A stretch of 64,000 nucleotides of DNA from Agelas oroides (taxonomy: Eukaryota > Porifera > Demospongiae > Agelasida > Agelasidae), in contig OX422190.1 of the NCBI GenBank assembly GCA_949130485.1, forward strand, positions 3,400,281 through 3,464,280, in the 5' to 3' direction. This document shows positions 24,501-33,835 of the stretch, piece after piece (positions within the stretch are counted from its first letter, which is position 1; every line of letters starts with the position of its first letter). A model generated the notes under the pieces. That model had not been told where the DNA came from. It did not search any database and saw only the letters and a list, made by a program, of their open reading frames with translations. Position numbers and translations under genes: made by a program.

Positions 24501-27500
24501 AAGTTCTAGGGTTGTAGTTACACTTGAACGAAATCTTCTTAGTATTAGGTCTAACTGTAACTGAGATTAACATCAAAAAAGTACAGAAACAAGAAATAAA
24601 AAACATTAAAAATGTAAAAAGATGTAGGGATGGCATGCCAAAAAGTATACAAACAAGGTAGGGATGATAGCATAAAAGCAAAGGTCAACATAAAGGCAAT
24701 GCCCCATCCCTACATCTTTTTCATACTGCAGTTAGACAGCATGCTTGAAACCTAAACCTGCACCATCTGTGGAGTTAATAATGCTGTAAATGAGCACCAA
24801 CTACTTGAGTTTTTAAATACTACAGCACTTACTATATGACCAGTCCTGCAGCTCACTTCAGCTCAGTGTCTAGGTTGTATAAGCGGTCCGTATACAATAT
24901 TAAATGCCAACAAGGGTTCCACTGTTACTACAAATAGCATGTCAGCATCATAAGCTACCTGGTTGCTACATGCATAGCTTCCGACAAGGTACACATACAC
25001 CACATACCCCATGCTGCTAGACTACACTGCAATCTGGACCCCAGACCCTTCTTGCCCTTTCGAAGGGTTTGGAGTCCAGAACCCAGGCCATGTGGGAGGA
25101 GGAAAGTGGCCTGAGAACAAGGTTACAGCTATGCCCTTCAAGAACTGCCAGTAAGGTTGTTGTACGTTTTATAGAGACCTCCAATACACTGTCATAACTG
25201 CAGTGTGAAAAAGATGTAGGGATGGGGCATTGCCTTTATGTTGACCTTTGCTTTTGTGCTATCATCCCTACCTTGTTTGTATACTTTTTGGCATGCCATC
25301 CCTACATCTTTTTACATTTTTAATGTTTTTTATTTCTTTCCACAAAGGAATGACAACATGCAGTGATCGATAAGTGGATGCCAAGTTTTATCAGCCAAGA
25401 CATGCAGCATTTTGTATCTGCCAATATATCAATTCTAGTCCTCTAATTTAGAATCCAAGTTTGAATGATTCCCGTAAACAATTTGTGGATGGTAGAATCA
25501 ATTCTATCTATTTTGGGATGATCTACTTTAATCCAGCTTTTTTAACTGTACTTATATGAAGCACATTTTAAACCTGAATATTTATAATTTGTTGAGTTGG
25601 CAACACAAAAACAATCAAAGAGCTAAATCTCTGTAATTTGCTCAGAGCTCATAGTTTCACATGATTGCTCCTTCCAGCAGTGCAGCTGCCTGACACTTTC
25701 GACTGCTAAGTCAACTAAACCAATTCTGTGCTCTATTGCATGTCAATTACCCATATAGTTGCATAAGTTTAAAAGTTTATGGTTACTGCAAGGTGTTGAG
25801 TGTGGCCTAACTATTGCCACATGTTTATTGGGGCATGCCTGAGTGAGCTCCGCATGGGTATTGAGCTGGTGTGTCTGTTTGTGTCTGCATACAACAGGAT
25901 TCTGCCATTCCTCAACTTATGTGGGACAAACCAGATGCATTATGTGCATGAAACGTTTATGTAGCACATACACGTGTACAACACCATGAACTGCATGAGT
26001 GGAGGAGCAATCGCAACATAAGCATATTAAATAATTTGAGTGGGCATGTGTGAAGTTTTATCCATCCAGAAATTAAATTTCTGGCATTAGATTAGATCAT
26101 GCCTTGTAATGGTTTCAAACGTGCGAGATTTTGTCAAAACACAAATACAAAAGTAACTTATTGGTCTTCAGTTCTCAAATCTCAAATTCTTGTCAAAATG
26201 TGAGATTAACAGCTGTAGCAACAAGAAGCTGTTCTAAGACAAGAAAATGTAGGCAAGACATCTTCTAGGAGAAATAGCTAGCCCATAAATTTCCTACTTT
26301 GGCTTTTGCTGTAACAACTAAGAGGCTTCATTCCTGGCATTGCGCCAAATTGGATCAACCCAGAATATAAGCTTGCTCTAAGTTAGATCCACCCATTAAT
26401 TGCATTTCATGGGCTATGGATTGTCTGTTCTATTAGAATAAGTACCGGAATTTGTAAAAACCATTCTCACATTTTACGGAGATACCTGATGTAAGCTATT
26501 TGCTTTCACTATACTCTTGCGGCTAGTTTCCGTAGTGTACGTAGCTTTGTGTTGTCAATGGTTAAACTGCACTCATTTGGATTACTGTCATATTGATCAC
26601 TAGTTTTTCTCTGTATTTCTTAACTTCTTTCTCTCCACTCCCTCTTCACTCATTCTTTCTCCTCATTCACTCCTGGCCTCCCTTTTTATCTTGCAGTGAT
26701 CATGAGTGATGAAGAAGTTCAGGCAATTGTAGACCAAGCTCTAAAGTCAGGATCTATTGAACAGAGGAATATGCTTGCGGTAGTTGTCGGCATCGCAGGG
26801 TCTGGGAAAACATCGCTGATCTGTAGACTCTTCCGAGAAAAACTTCCAGATAGGTACACTAGCACAGGTATAGCAGAACAGTCCCTTCGTGGACTCATGC
26901 ACCACATTTCAACAAAGAAGTCTTGGGAGCGCCTCTCATCAGAGGAGATACTTCAGATCTTCGCTTCATTCCTTCAGGCTGGATTGTCTGAAGCTGACAT
27001 AGCCTCCCTGGCTAGGGAGCTCACAGAAGATGAGGAACCGAAACCTACCCAGCTCCCCTTGGAAAAAGAACTCTCTCTTCCCCAGCCTGGTACTCCTGAA
27101 TCAGAGCCTACTGGAACTCCTCCTTCACCTTCTCCTTCGCAGAAGAGCTATGCTAGGGAAACTATGATCAGTTTTGTCCGAAAAGTACAGGGTTCCAAGA
27201 AAGCTGTCCTCATTGAGCTCCTGCATATGATTGACACAGGAGGGCAGCCTGAATTTATGGAAATCATGCCTTCTTTGATCCACAACTCCAACTTCACACT
27301 GCTTGTCCTGAATCTTGACCAATCTCTTGATGATCCCCCTCACTTTGTTTTTTCTGAGAAGGATGAACCATTCAAGCGACCTCTTCCTTCTACACTTACC
27401 AACAGGCAGGTTATACATCAGCTTACTCGCACTTTGCGTGCAAAGCGATCTACACACAAAGGAAGTCAGCATTCCAAAGTCTCAGTTATTGGCACCCACC

Positions 27501-29107
27501 GGGACTGTGTGGAGAAGAAGGGTAAGCTTCCAGAAACCCTAAAATCTATGAATGCGGAGGTGGAGAGTATGTTTATGGAAGATGAATTGGTGAATGAGAT
27601 TTTTCCAGTTAATTTGAAGGAGCCAGATGACGATGATGAAAAGGTCTTAGAAGAGCTTCGTCAGTGCATCAGTAATACTGACATAGGGGTCAAAACCAAA
27701 ACTCCTTTCTCTTTTTTTATGTTTGAGCATGAAGCCATTAAGTACCAAAACTACCTACAGCAGAAGAAGGTCAGGGAAGTCATGATCTTGAGCTTTGAGG
27801 AATGTGTGCAGATTGGGGAAAGGTTGGAAATGAGCCGCGAGGTTGTTAAGGCAGCATTGATCTTCTTCCATCGCCACAACATATTCCTCTACTTCCAACA
27901 TATCCTTCCTAATGTAGTATTTCTGGCTCCGCAAGTGCCCCTCGACTTCGTCAATGCAATTGTAGCACTTGGTTACAAGGTGAGGTCTGGCGCCATTTCT
28001 ACACTTGCACCCAAGTACAAGCGCTTCTGCAAGCAAGGCATCATCACAAAAGAGATGCTGTGTGATGAGAGTTTGCAGCTATCTGATCACTTTGTTCCCG
28101 GTATATACGAGGCTGAGGATGCCATTAAGCTCTTCCTTCACATTCATGCAATAGCCCAACTGAGTAATGAAGAACCACTGGACAAGGACCAGCAGCCTCC
28201 CACTCCCTCCAGCACACCAGGGCAGAAGTTGTCAAGAGAGAGAGAATACCTAATGATGACTTTGCTTGATGACAAGCCTGAGAATGAAATTCAGAAACAT
28301 CTTCCTTCATCCTCCAAGGTTGCCCCACTAGTCATACACTTTAGCAGTTGCTGTGTTCCCAATGGCTGCTTTGGCAACACAATATCCTGTCTTATCTCCA
28401 CATATGAGTGGAAGGTCAGTCAAATGAAGAGGGTTCCAAAATGTCTTGCACACAATATCGTTACACTCAGTGGTCCCAAGCTTCCTGTTACAATAACTAT
28501 GGTGAACTGTACACGACACCTTGAGATCCACATCAATACTGACAAGGTTAAGGAAGAACATCTTGGTGATTTCTGCTCAAGCATACGCAAGACAATTTTT
28601 GAGGCAATTAAGGAGAAAGTTTTCAAATTAATGAGATTTGAAGATCTTCAGGTCAAGCCAGCATTTCTTTGCCCCTGTGACTGCAACCCATCCCATATAG
28701 TAACAATCTGCAGTGACTCTGAAATTGTTTGCAAGGACTCTTACATGGTTTGCAGTGACACAGATTCATCACAAGGTTGTTTGCAAGAGCAACACCTATT
28801 CTGGTTTCAAGATCAACTCAAGAACGTGGACCAGAAGCTGAAGCTGAAAGATTTGTTGGAAGAGCTAGTTCACATCTCGCACAAATGGTATTACCTTGGG
28901 ATACAACTAGGACTGGAAGGGAAGCTGGACAATATCAAATCTGACCACTCTGAGAAATCACAGCACTGCTTGAGTGAGATGCTAAGCACATGGCTGAAGA
29001 TTGATCCAAGAGCAACATGGAATACCTTGTGTGCTGCCCTCCACAGCGAGACTGTTGGTGAAAAGAAACTAGCTAGTGACTTGGAGGCCAAGTATACGCA
29101 AACATAG
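3550..29107 (+). CDS. Death-domain / Roc-like GTPase receptor-type gene, complete model of five exons
   Basis: Joining 3550-3589, 5423-5698, 11603-11872, 16802-17071 and 26697-29107 gives 3,267 bases, an open frame of 1,088 residues plus stop. All four introns are phase 1 with GT-AG ends. Order: short basic leader (1-13), Death-fold 1 (about 16-98), 2 (107-194) and 3 (197-284), Roc-like GTPase with P-loop GIAGSGKTS at 317-325, DTGGQPEF from 465 and THRD at 552-555, COR-like helical region (about 625-720), and a C-terminal Death domain (about 1000-1080). No signal peptide or membrane segment is evident, so it is probably cytosolic. Roc-COR GTPases act as nucleotide switches and Death domains as homotypic adaptors; a cell-death or innate-immune signalling role is inferred. 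A partial paralogue or allele begins at 52421. Extra exons in the long introns cannot be excluded. Confidence 0.8.
3590..5422 (+). other. Intron 1, gene A
   Basis: The intron begins GTAACT and ends CCACTTCAG. It contains a small hairpin near 3720-3760 built on AGCCAGACTCTC and its inverse, and a MITE-like inverted repeat at about 4574-4645. The stretch 4690-5120 differs by only about 2-3% from copy B. No coding exon was recognised. Confidence 0.6.
5423..5698 (+). CDS. Exon 2, gene A: Death domain 1
   Basis: The exon is 276 bases, phase 1 at both ends. It encodes one Death-fold unit: LTVDNILKYI helix, a conserved LDAIQ segment, RLQAVVQQWLEGG helix, then PSWRWLVWSL. The acceptor is CCACTTCAG and the donor GGTGAGT. 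Against copy B (54353-54634) there are about 14 replaced residues, two extra codons in B and 7 synonymous changes, mostly in the first half. Death domains mediate homotypic assembly; the partner is unknown. Confidence 0.85.
5761..6699. mobile_element. Pogo/Tigger-like non-autonomous DNA transposon, copy A
   Basis: The ends are CAGTGGACCCTCGCTTATCC and the inverse GGATAAGTGAGGTTCCACTG, each flanked by TA. That arrangement is typical of pogo/Tigger (Tc1-mariner) elements. No transposase frame is visible. Copy B has the same element at 54697-56179, enlarged by a second insertion, so it predates the duplication. Its interior contains a diverged CATAGGCGTAG-type repeat (about 5805-6425). Confidence 0.8.
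8201..8253. mobile_element. 53-bp mini-MITE with 8-bp target duplication, copy A only
   Basis: The insert opens GTAACCTCGTTCCCAGG and closes with CCTGGGAACGAGGCTA. CTTAATTA is duplicated on both sides (8193-8200 and 8254-8261). Copy B near 57687 has one CTTAATTA and no insert. It is only a pair of inverted ends with a short loop. Confidence 0.9.
8428..8790. other. Segment inverted between copies A and B (A orientation)
   Basis: Going right, this segment reads from the CCATCTTTGATTGAAACACC area to a GACGAGGACATGAG motif. Copy B at about 57870-58245 carries it reverse-complemented, preceded by an inverted extra copy of the GAGGACATGAGTCAAGGGC region. Collinearity resumes on both sides. Confidence 0.85.
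9120..9250. repeat. Inverted repeat, about 25-bp arms
   Basis: CCCCTCTTTGGTGAATATGG near 9123 pairs with its inverse near 9230, about 80 bp apart. Copy B at about 58585-58715 is nearly unchanged. Confidence 0.8.
9385..9720. repeat. TTGGCGG-bearing repeat with inverted ends
   Basis: TATTGGCGG...TTTAAATTTGGC at the left and several GCCAAA/TTTGGCGG motifs at the right suggest a MITE. A related end, CCAAATTTTCCGGCTATACG, recurs near 44910. Both copies of the duplication have it (58855-59190). Confidence 0.5.
10974..11008. mobile_element. 35-bp micro-insertion with 8-bp target duplication, copy A only
   Basis: The insert runs from TAGTCTCGCGTGCGAGG to CTCCGAGACTAC and is flanked by ATACATGT on both sides (10966-10973, 11009-11016). 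The matching site in copy B near 61010 lacks it. The ends resemble the TAGTCTCGTCCC family, so it looks like an extremely reduced hAT-type MITE. Confidence 0.8.
11603..11872 (+). CDS. Exon 3, gene A: Death domain 2
   Basis: The exon is 270 bases, phase 1 at both ends, acceptor CTCCCTCAG and donor GGTGTGT. It encodes GPIMEAVGDWRQLA, IRERITERH, AAGEWWIHTY and PSWDRLARAL, the expected helix pattern with the tryptophan-anchored fifth helix of Death domains. Copy B (61595-61864) differs at 22 bases. Of the altered codons 15 change the residue and only two are synonymous. The exon is exactly as long as exon 4, consistent with ancient exon duplication. Confidence 0.88.
12130..12490. mobile_element. 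Decayed foldback MITE, both copies
   Basis: Left ACATGAATGATGTCAGATGG and right CACCTGATGTCATTCATGTG are inverted arms of a palindromic element. The better-preserved relative is at 41762-42206. Copy B has it at about 62110-62490. Confidence 0.65.
12832..13742. mobile_element. MITE with TACCGTAAACTCTGGTTATT ends, copy A
   Basis: The left end TACCGTAAACTCTGGTTATT and right end ATCAACCAGAGTCTACAGTA are inverted repeats. Copy B at about 62750-63293 has the same element without the nested insertion. A third diverged fragment may lie at 17640-17815. Confidence 0.7.
12983..13358. mobile_element. Foldback hAT-like MITE nested in another MITE, copy A only
   Basis: It starts TTAGTCTCGTCCCCAGACAC and closes GTGTCTGGGGACGAGAATA, with inverted arms of about 75 bp that include GCGCGCCCTGCGGCCTTGTC-type sequence. 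AGTAAAAC is duplicated at 12975-12982 and 13359-13366. Copy B near 62890 has an empty site. Confidence 0.9.
14529..15824. repeat. Tandem duplication, two units of about 650 bp
   Basis: Unit 1 is about 14529-15180 and unit 2 about 15187-15824. Both begin GTGGCAGGTACGATAACTA and end near TTTTATGCTT. Each unit contains a hairpin whose arms read GCATGATGACATCATTTTAT and the inverse, around 15007-15077 and 15672-15738. The window ends before the equivalent part of copy B. Confidence 0.88.
16802..17071 (+). CDS. Exon 4, gene A: Death domain 3
   Basis: The exon is 270 bases, phase 1 at both ends, acceptor CCCACTCAG and donor GGTATGT. It reads LTTENLMEVV, ENRWEDLGNKL, KIRALYQSD, RMEALVNHYV and RSWKRVASALEV, a Death-fold signature (W-x2-LG and RSW-x5-AL). 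Its length equals exon 3, and both exons are symmetric in phase, so they could be gained or lost without breaking the frame. Copy B would carry it beyond 64000. Confidence 0.85.
18140..18538. mobile_element. MITE with CCGTAATCTCCC ends and TATT target duplication
   Basis: CCGTAATCTCCC at the left matches the inverse GGGAGATTACGG at the right, and TATT is present on both sides (18136-18139, 18539-18542). Length is 399 bp and no coding frame is seen. The superfamily is not assigned. Confidence 0.75.
19112..19694. mobile_element. Pogo-like non-autonomous element with CAGTCGAACCTCC ends
   Basis: CAGTCGAACCTCCGAACAAA at the left and GGAGGTTCGACTG at the right are inverted repeats, flanked by TA. 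It is the reverse-oriented relative of 54819-55405. There is no transposase. Confidence 0.85.
20130..20870 (+). other. Degenerate coding-like sequence of unknown origin
   Basis: Two short open stretches (131 and 93 codons) occur in sequence that looks partly coding, but neither has a recognisable start context, splice signals or family motif. It may be the remains of a transposon protein or of a host exon. I assign no function. Confidence 0.25.
21706..22075. mobile_element. Foldback MITE, about 370 bp
   Basis: Inverted arms of about 140 bp: ATGACGTAATCATACTGACT and GGTCAACTCGATTTACACAA on the left are mirrored on the right. A related half-element lies in both copies of the duplication near 12522-12830 and 62505-62748. 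Confidence 0.8.
23596..25340. mobile_element. Non-autonomous element with internal inverted repeats, copy 1
   Basis: The left part opens CAGAGAGTCGGTAGACTCTC. An inverted pair (about 24590-24715 and 25206-25340) carries GATGTAGGGATGGCATGCCA and its complement. A second copy of the whole arrangement is at 33836-35450. Copy 1 has an extra palindromic insertion at about 24137-24182 (AGTCTCGCAAGCCACACC and its inverse). No coding frame is supported. Confidence 0.8.
26697..29107 (+). CDS. Exon 5, gene A: Roc-like GTPase, COR-like region and C-terminal Death domain
   Basis: One 2,411-base exon encodes residues 286-1088 and the stop. It shows the P-loop GIAGSGKTS, a proline- and glutamate-rich insert of about 40 residues, the switch motif DTGGQPEF, a hydrophobic strand FTLLVLNLD, and THRD in place of the usual NKxD. 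A helical region with VFLAPQVPLDFVNAIV follows, resembling COR segments next to Roc domains. The C-terminus has KWYYLGIQLGL, LSEMLSTWL and ATWNTLCAAL, a Death domain. The acceptor AG abuts TGATCATG, and the phase-1 base from exon 4 completes the codon. An ATG at 26703 could serve an alternative short transcript. Confidence 0.92.
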
Positions 29108-29289
29108 CTAAATCCAAAACAATTTTTGCAAATATTTTATATAAGATTGTATACATAATATAGTCTGTAGCAGTTATACTCCTCTGAAAATGTGATTAGT
29201 AATCAGTAAAAGCTGTATCATGCACTTGTGTATTGACTTCATGCAGTATGCACTGATTTTTACCCACTATATATACAGACGTACACACC

Positions 29290-29440
29290 GTATTTCTTGC
29301 TTTTGTGCGGTTACTGTTGGAGGGCGGCTACTATTCGAGGGCGGCGTTTATTTCTTTCGGAAAGCCCGCAGACATCAATTTTTTTCTCATGAGCAAGTCT
29401 GTACATAACGAGATTCGTGTAGCTAGGGGGAAACAGACTG
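29290..29440. repeat. Repeat family with TACTATTCGAGGGCGGC motif
   Basis: This fragment shares GCGGCTACTATTCGAGGGCG and TTTCTCATGAGCAAGTCTG with 31857-32030. The inverse motif (AATAGTAGCCGC) occurs at 40196-40300 and 48826-48900. It is a dispersed short element, probably a MITE. Confidence 0.65.
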
Positions 29441-29571
29441 ACATAATTTTCAGAGCAGCCTCCGGCAGCACTGAAAAAAGCTTGAATTATTTCTATCCAT
29501 CAGCCTTGACTGGTCAACACTCTTGTGTTTGGTGCACAATTAGTAAACCTGCTGTGCAATGCTGTGGTGTG
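29418..29571. repeat. Inverted repeat, partner at 31537-31663
   Basis: TTGACTGGTCAACACTCTTG and CCTGCTGTGCAATGCTGTGG at the left recur as complements at the right, about 2 kb away. The pair could be ends of a larger foldback element spanning 29.3-32.0 kb. Confidence 0.75.
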
Positions 29572-29894
29572 CATTTGTGCACTACGTTGCTGTACACTGC
29601 AATCTAACTATGCACCAAGGGTCAAACATTGTTGAAATTGTCGATGCTGTGTGTTGAAATCAGGCTTAAAAATGAAGCTATTTTATGTCTGTTCAATGTG
29701 TTCATGTTCCTATGCTAGAGGCAAAAATTTATTCTCAGACTGATATATTTTCGGAACTCAGACTTCAAAGGTCTAAGCACGGTAGCAACTGTGCCAGATC
29801 ATCAGAGCAACAGGACATGCTGGGGCTGGGATAGTTTTCGACACCCGAAGCTATTGTAGTACGTGGGATAGAAAATCACGTCCGAAAATACACT

Positions 29895-30116
29895 TCATAC
29901 TGTCCCATTGCATCAATAATGTCTCGTAGTGTCTCATGCTGTCTCATAGTGTCTCATGATGTCTCCTATTGCCTCATAGTTTCGTGCTGCCTCATAAAGT
30001 CCCATTGCATCCATAATGTCTCATAGTGTCTCGTGCTGTCTCATAATGTCTCATCATGTCTCCTATTTTCTCATAGTGTTTCAAGCTGTCTAATAATGTC
30101 TCATGATGTCTCATCT
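29895..30116. repeat. Degenerate TGTCTCATAG array
   Basis: About 20 imperfect units of roughly 10-11 bp based on TGTCTCATA(G/A)TG. It starts about 800 bp after the GTPase stop codon. Confidence 0.85.
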
Positions 30117-31865
30117 GTAAAACAACGCGTAACTTCTTTGCCACCTCCTCTGAAAAGGAAAGACTAAAATACTTGCCCTTCCACTGGCCTTGCCTATGAA
30201 CCCATACCATGCTGCAGCAGTAACTGTTGCCAAATTTGGCTACCGATGTGATATAATACATGGTTATCAGACTTGTCCGCTAGTAGAATCCTTTTCTGAG
30301 GACAGGTGCTTGAACGGATGTAGTATTTCTTTTGCTAAATCCCGGGTAGAAGACTGTTTGGAGTTGAATTTCAAGTTGATAGTATCAAACATTAGCCCAC
30401 CTATCCTACAGTTCATATGTCTGCTGGACCTCTGCGTGCGCAACAAGAGCGCAACGTTTCTTAAGTGTCCGAGCATCAACTAGTTCCTCTATCTGTAAAT
30501 TTGACCAAGTCCTTTATATTTGTGTAATCCATGCATATGACAAATTTCTAGCAGCAGAATTAGCAGAAATTATGAAATTGTGCATGCTTTAGAGCTTCAA
30601 ATTGAACCCTCACTATGCATGCACATATTAAAATTATGCATACCTTCTGCTATACTTAAAATCCTTACCTAGTTCGATTGCACCGTTAATACTGTGTTCT
30701 TATGTTACATATCAAGCAAAACTCTCATTTCTATACAGTCGCACTTGCATACGAAACCAGTCTCATACTGCAAGCTCAGGGTGTGAGGAGAGCCTGGGTA
30801 TGATACACTTCCCCCATTGCAAAATATAAACAAACAAGCTGTGCATATGAATATAATTATGTGGTAAACTTCTTTACAGGCTAAATGGGAAAATAACCAC
30901 ATACTTATATTCATGTCACAGCTTTTTGGTTTGTATTTTGCAAGGTCAATGCAAACAGCAGTGAATACAGACATCCTTCTCAGAGACTACATATGAGTTC
31001 TTCCCTAGCACCCCTTTCAGAGCACCAGAGGACTCAGGACACACTGCGCACAGATGAACCTTCCCCTCACATCCCTCTCTTTGAGCACTGGAAAAGACAG
31101 CATAATCAAAGAGAGGCTGCAAGTGTTAGGCATCCCATCCGTAATCTTCTGCTATCATCTCCAAGCTGGATAAAGCTTGCATTTGACTGATATTCACTTT
31201 TTCGATAAATACATGATTGTATTTTTCAGTAACAACTTTGCCTTACCTGCCCAGAGCTTGTAGCTAGTGTGTGGCTACACTGACAGATAAACTATCCCCT
31301 CAAACTATCTTCCTGGCACTTATGAGGCAGTGTTCAACTTGCTCCTTTGGATTCTTTGTATGTTCTATCATTGAACATGGCAGCTACATAGCATGCACAG
31401 CTTTGATGTGAACAAGTAGATCAACCTCAGAGCCCTGATCCCACATGCAAAATGTCTGCATGTGCACATGCTGCCATGTAGAGTTTTGTCCACTCTATCA
31501 TGTTCATAAACAATACTGAGTATACTCGGACAAACACACACCACAGCATTGCACAGCAGGTTTGCTAATTGTGCACCAAACACAAGAGTGTTGACCAGTC
31601 AAGGATCATGGAAAAGAGGCTGTTCTGAAATGTCAGTCTGTTTCCCCCTAGCTACACAGCTGCCATAAACATAGATCTATGCCATAAATGCATCCCTTTT
31701 CTGATATTCAATACTGAGTAGTTTTAATACTATACTGATACCATGCTTACTTGTGCTCTTCTCCCTCGATGTGCTGCATGCTTGTAGGCAGAAATTCGGT
31801 GAAGTTAAATCTCGTAGGGAGAGGGTTAAAATCTAAATTTGGGGTAAACCCGTAATTTTTTTCTC

Positions 31866-32228
31866 ATGAGCAAGTCTGATATAACGAGATTCCGTGGTTA
31901 CCGTCGTCAGAAATTATTCGCGCACGTGTGCGCGTACCGCGTATACAAGCCGAAGCTACGAAGGCGGCGTTTATTTCGTTCCGATTGTGCGGCTACTATT
32001 CGAGGGCGGCATCTATTCACGCAACAGAATAGACATAGCCTGACATGCCTGAGGACTCATGGACTTAGATCCAAAAGGAAGAACGGTGGCAAACATAATT
32101 TGAAGAACAGCATGGACACAAGCGTAATGGACCAGTTATCTACTGTCAGGAGATCTACACTTGGGCTTGACCAACCAGATCTAGCTAACCTGGGGACATA
32201 TCTCACTGAAGTTTTGATTGAGAGATAA
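31866..32228 (+). other. Open stretch of 120 codons partly made of repeat, unrecognised
   Basis: The first half is the dispersed CGAGGGCGGC repeat read as protein. The second half (about 32040-32228) is outside the repeat, hydrophilic, and ends with DLANLGTYLTEVLIER before a TAA. No family match is apparent. It could be a chance frame or a terminal exon. Confidence 0.2.
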
Positions 32229-32324
32229 AAAGATCTGTAAGGTGAGTTAATAGAATTATGTTGCTACTTACTAGCTGTTTTCTGTTTCACTACTAGCTCA
32301 ATATTTAACTGGTATGCCAACTAT

Positions 32325-32466
32325 CATAGGCGTAGGAACTGAAAGACTTTTGATTGGGGGGGCACAGTTTGAAACTACACATAGAGTAGTGAGCAATTTA
32401 TATAACAATTTATGAAAACTTGGGGGGACACATGCCCCCGGTGCCCCCCCGGTTCCTACGCCTATG
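32325..32466. mobile_element. 142-bp MITE with CATAGGCGTAGGAAC ends
   Basis: A perfect 15-bp inverted terminal repeat: CATAGGCGTAGGAAC at the left and GTTCCTACGCCTATG at the right. The interior has GGGGGCAC and GTGCCCCC. A diverged relative lies inside 5761-6699. No coding frame. Confidence 0.85.
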
Positions 32467-33579
32467 ACTATGTACAGTGAGCCTGCATGCAATAGCCCTG
32501 CATCGATAGCCTATCTTAACTTCACAACCATGCACGATTGTGTAGGGCACACTTAATTTTTTAAGACTCATTCGAAAGTTTATTTTGCGCATAATGGGCA
32601 CATACATGTGGGGGCCTGGGCTTGCCACTTGTTGATCTGTAGCTCATGGTCTACATTGAAGTCGAATGCACCGCCGGTTTTTGCTGGGGAAACAAGTGAC
32701 AACAGTTGAGGTTGACGACTCTCCGGCTGATGAGCCACTGGCACTGAGATCTCCGTTAGTCAGGAAGTCATCATGCACATTGCAAGGTACCAAGGGGTGG
32801 GGCTTGATTAATACATGGTCAGGTCAGGAATGACATCGAGTGAATGAAGGCATGCTCGCTCTTTGGCTGGCATTGGGGGACAATACAGCTTATACAGCGG
32901 TGCTAACAGCAGCTGTAAGTGCGTGCAATAAACGTATTAATTTTAGTTATGATTCTAAGTTACCGTTCATTCATACAAAATTGTACAGCCATCTTAGGCA
33001 TCATATGCCAACACACAAGTACCGTGACAGAGAGTGCAAGTAGATGCACTAGCACCAAGAATTTGACAGGCATTGTTGCATGGTATGTTCAATTTGCAAC
33101 ATGCCTACTAAACAGTCCGGAACTTGAGTCAAAGTCCTTATACATACAGTCTTTTTGCTTAGCTACATCATTGTACATGAACTTGGACCGCCATCTTGGA
33201 GTACAGCTTTATATGTGGTATCATTTAAAAGACGAAGTGGCCCCACCGATAAGCTGTTTCATCTGATTTTCAACACATACTAACAGTATTGTACATAAGC
33301 GTCTCTTTGCATTCCCTGATATTGCCACAGAAGCTACCATCTTCTTGTCCTCCAACAAAGCAGTTCTTTCCATTTTCCTTGGTATGTATTTCGTATGCTT
33401 AAAAAAGGTACATGCAAAACCTCTAACTGAATGACCTCTAAGCGCACCCCAGCAAGAAAATCTTATGCAAGATCTTATATAAGATAAGATCTTACTAAGA
33501 TTATCGGACATAAGAAGTTTCATTTTCTTACTGAATCTTACAAGATCTTGTCCCATTTCTTAACAGAGCCTGCTTTGTT

Positions 33580-33835
33580 CTTATATGATCAGGTAGGATC
33601 TTATATGATCATATAAGATCATGTCAAATGTCTTATATGATCATATAAGATCATGTCAAATGTCTTATATGATCATACAAGATCATGTCAAATATCTTAT
33701 ATGATCATACAAGATCATGTCAAATGTCTTATATGATCATATAAGATCATGTCAAATGTCTTATATGATCATACTTATATGATCATACAAGATCATGTCA
33801 AATATCTTATATGATCATACAAGATCATGTCAAAT
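33580..33835. repeat. 32-bp satellite with internal palindrome
   Basis: About eight units of a 32-bp sequence containing TTATATGATCATATAAGATC and TGTCAAAT. The array is broken by the 33836-35450 element and resumes at 35451-35482 with one further unit. Confidence 0.9.

Larger units (their letters stand above)
17072..26696 (+). other. Intron 4, gene A
   Basis: The 9.6-kb intron ends with a long pyrimidine tract and TTGCAG. It holds a TATT-flanked MITE at 18140-18538, a pogo-like element at 19112-19694, degenerate coding-like sequence at about 20130-20870, a foldback element at about 21706-22075 and a 1.75-kb element at 23596-25340. The stretch 25340-26600 shows no repeat or exon that I could recognise. 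A missed phase-1 exon is possible. Confidence 0.55.

Noticed and set aside
33580-33835. Regular 32-bp repeats resembling a CRISPR array
   Set aside because: The repeats are contiguous with no unique spacers, and the context is eukaryotic.
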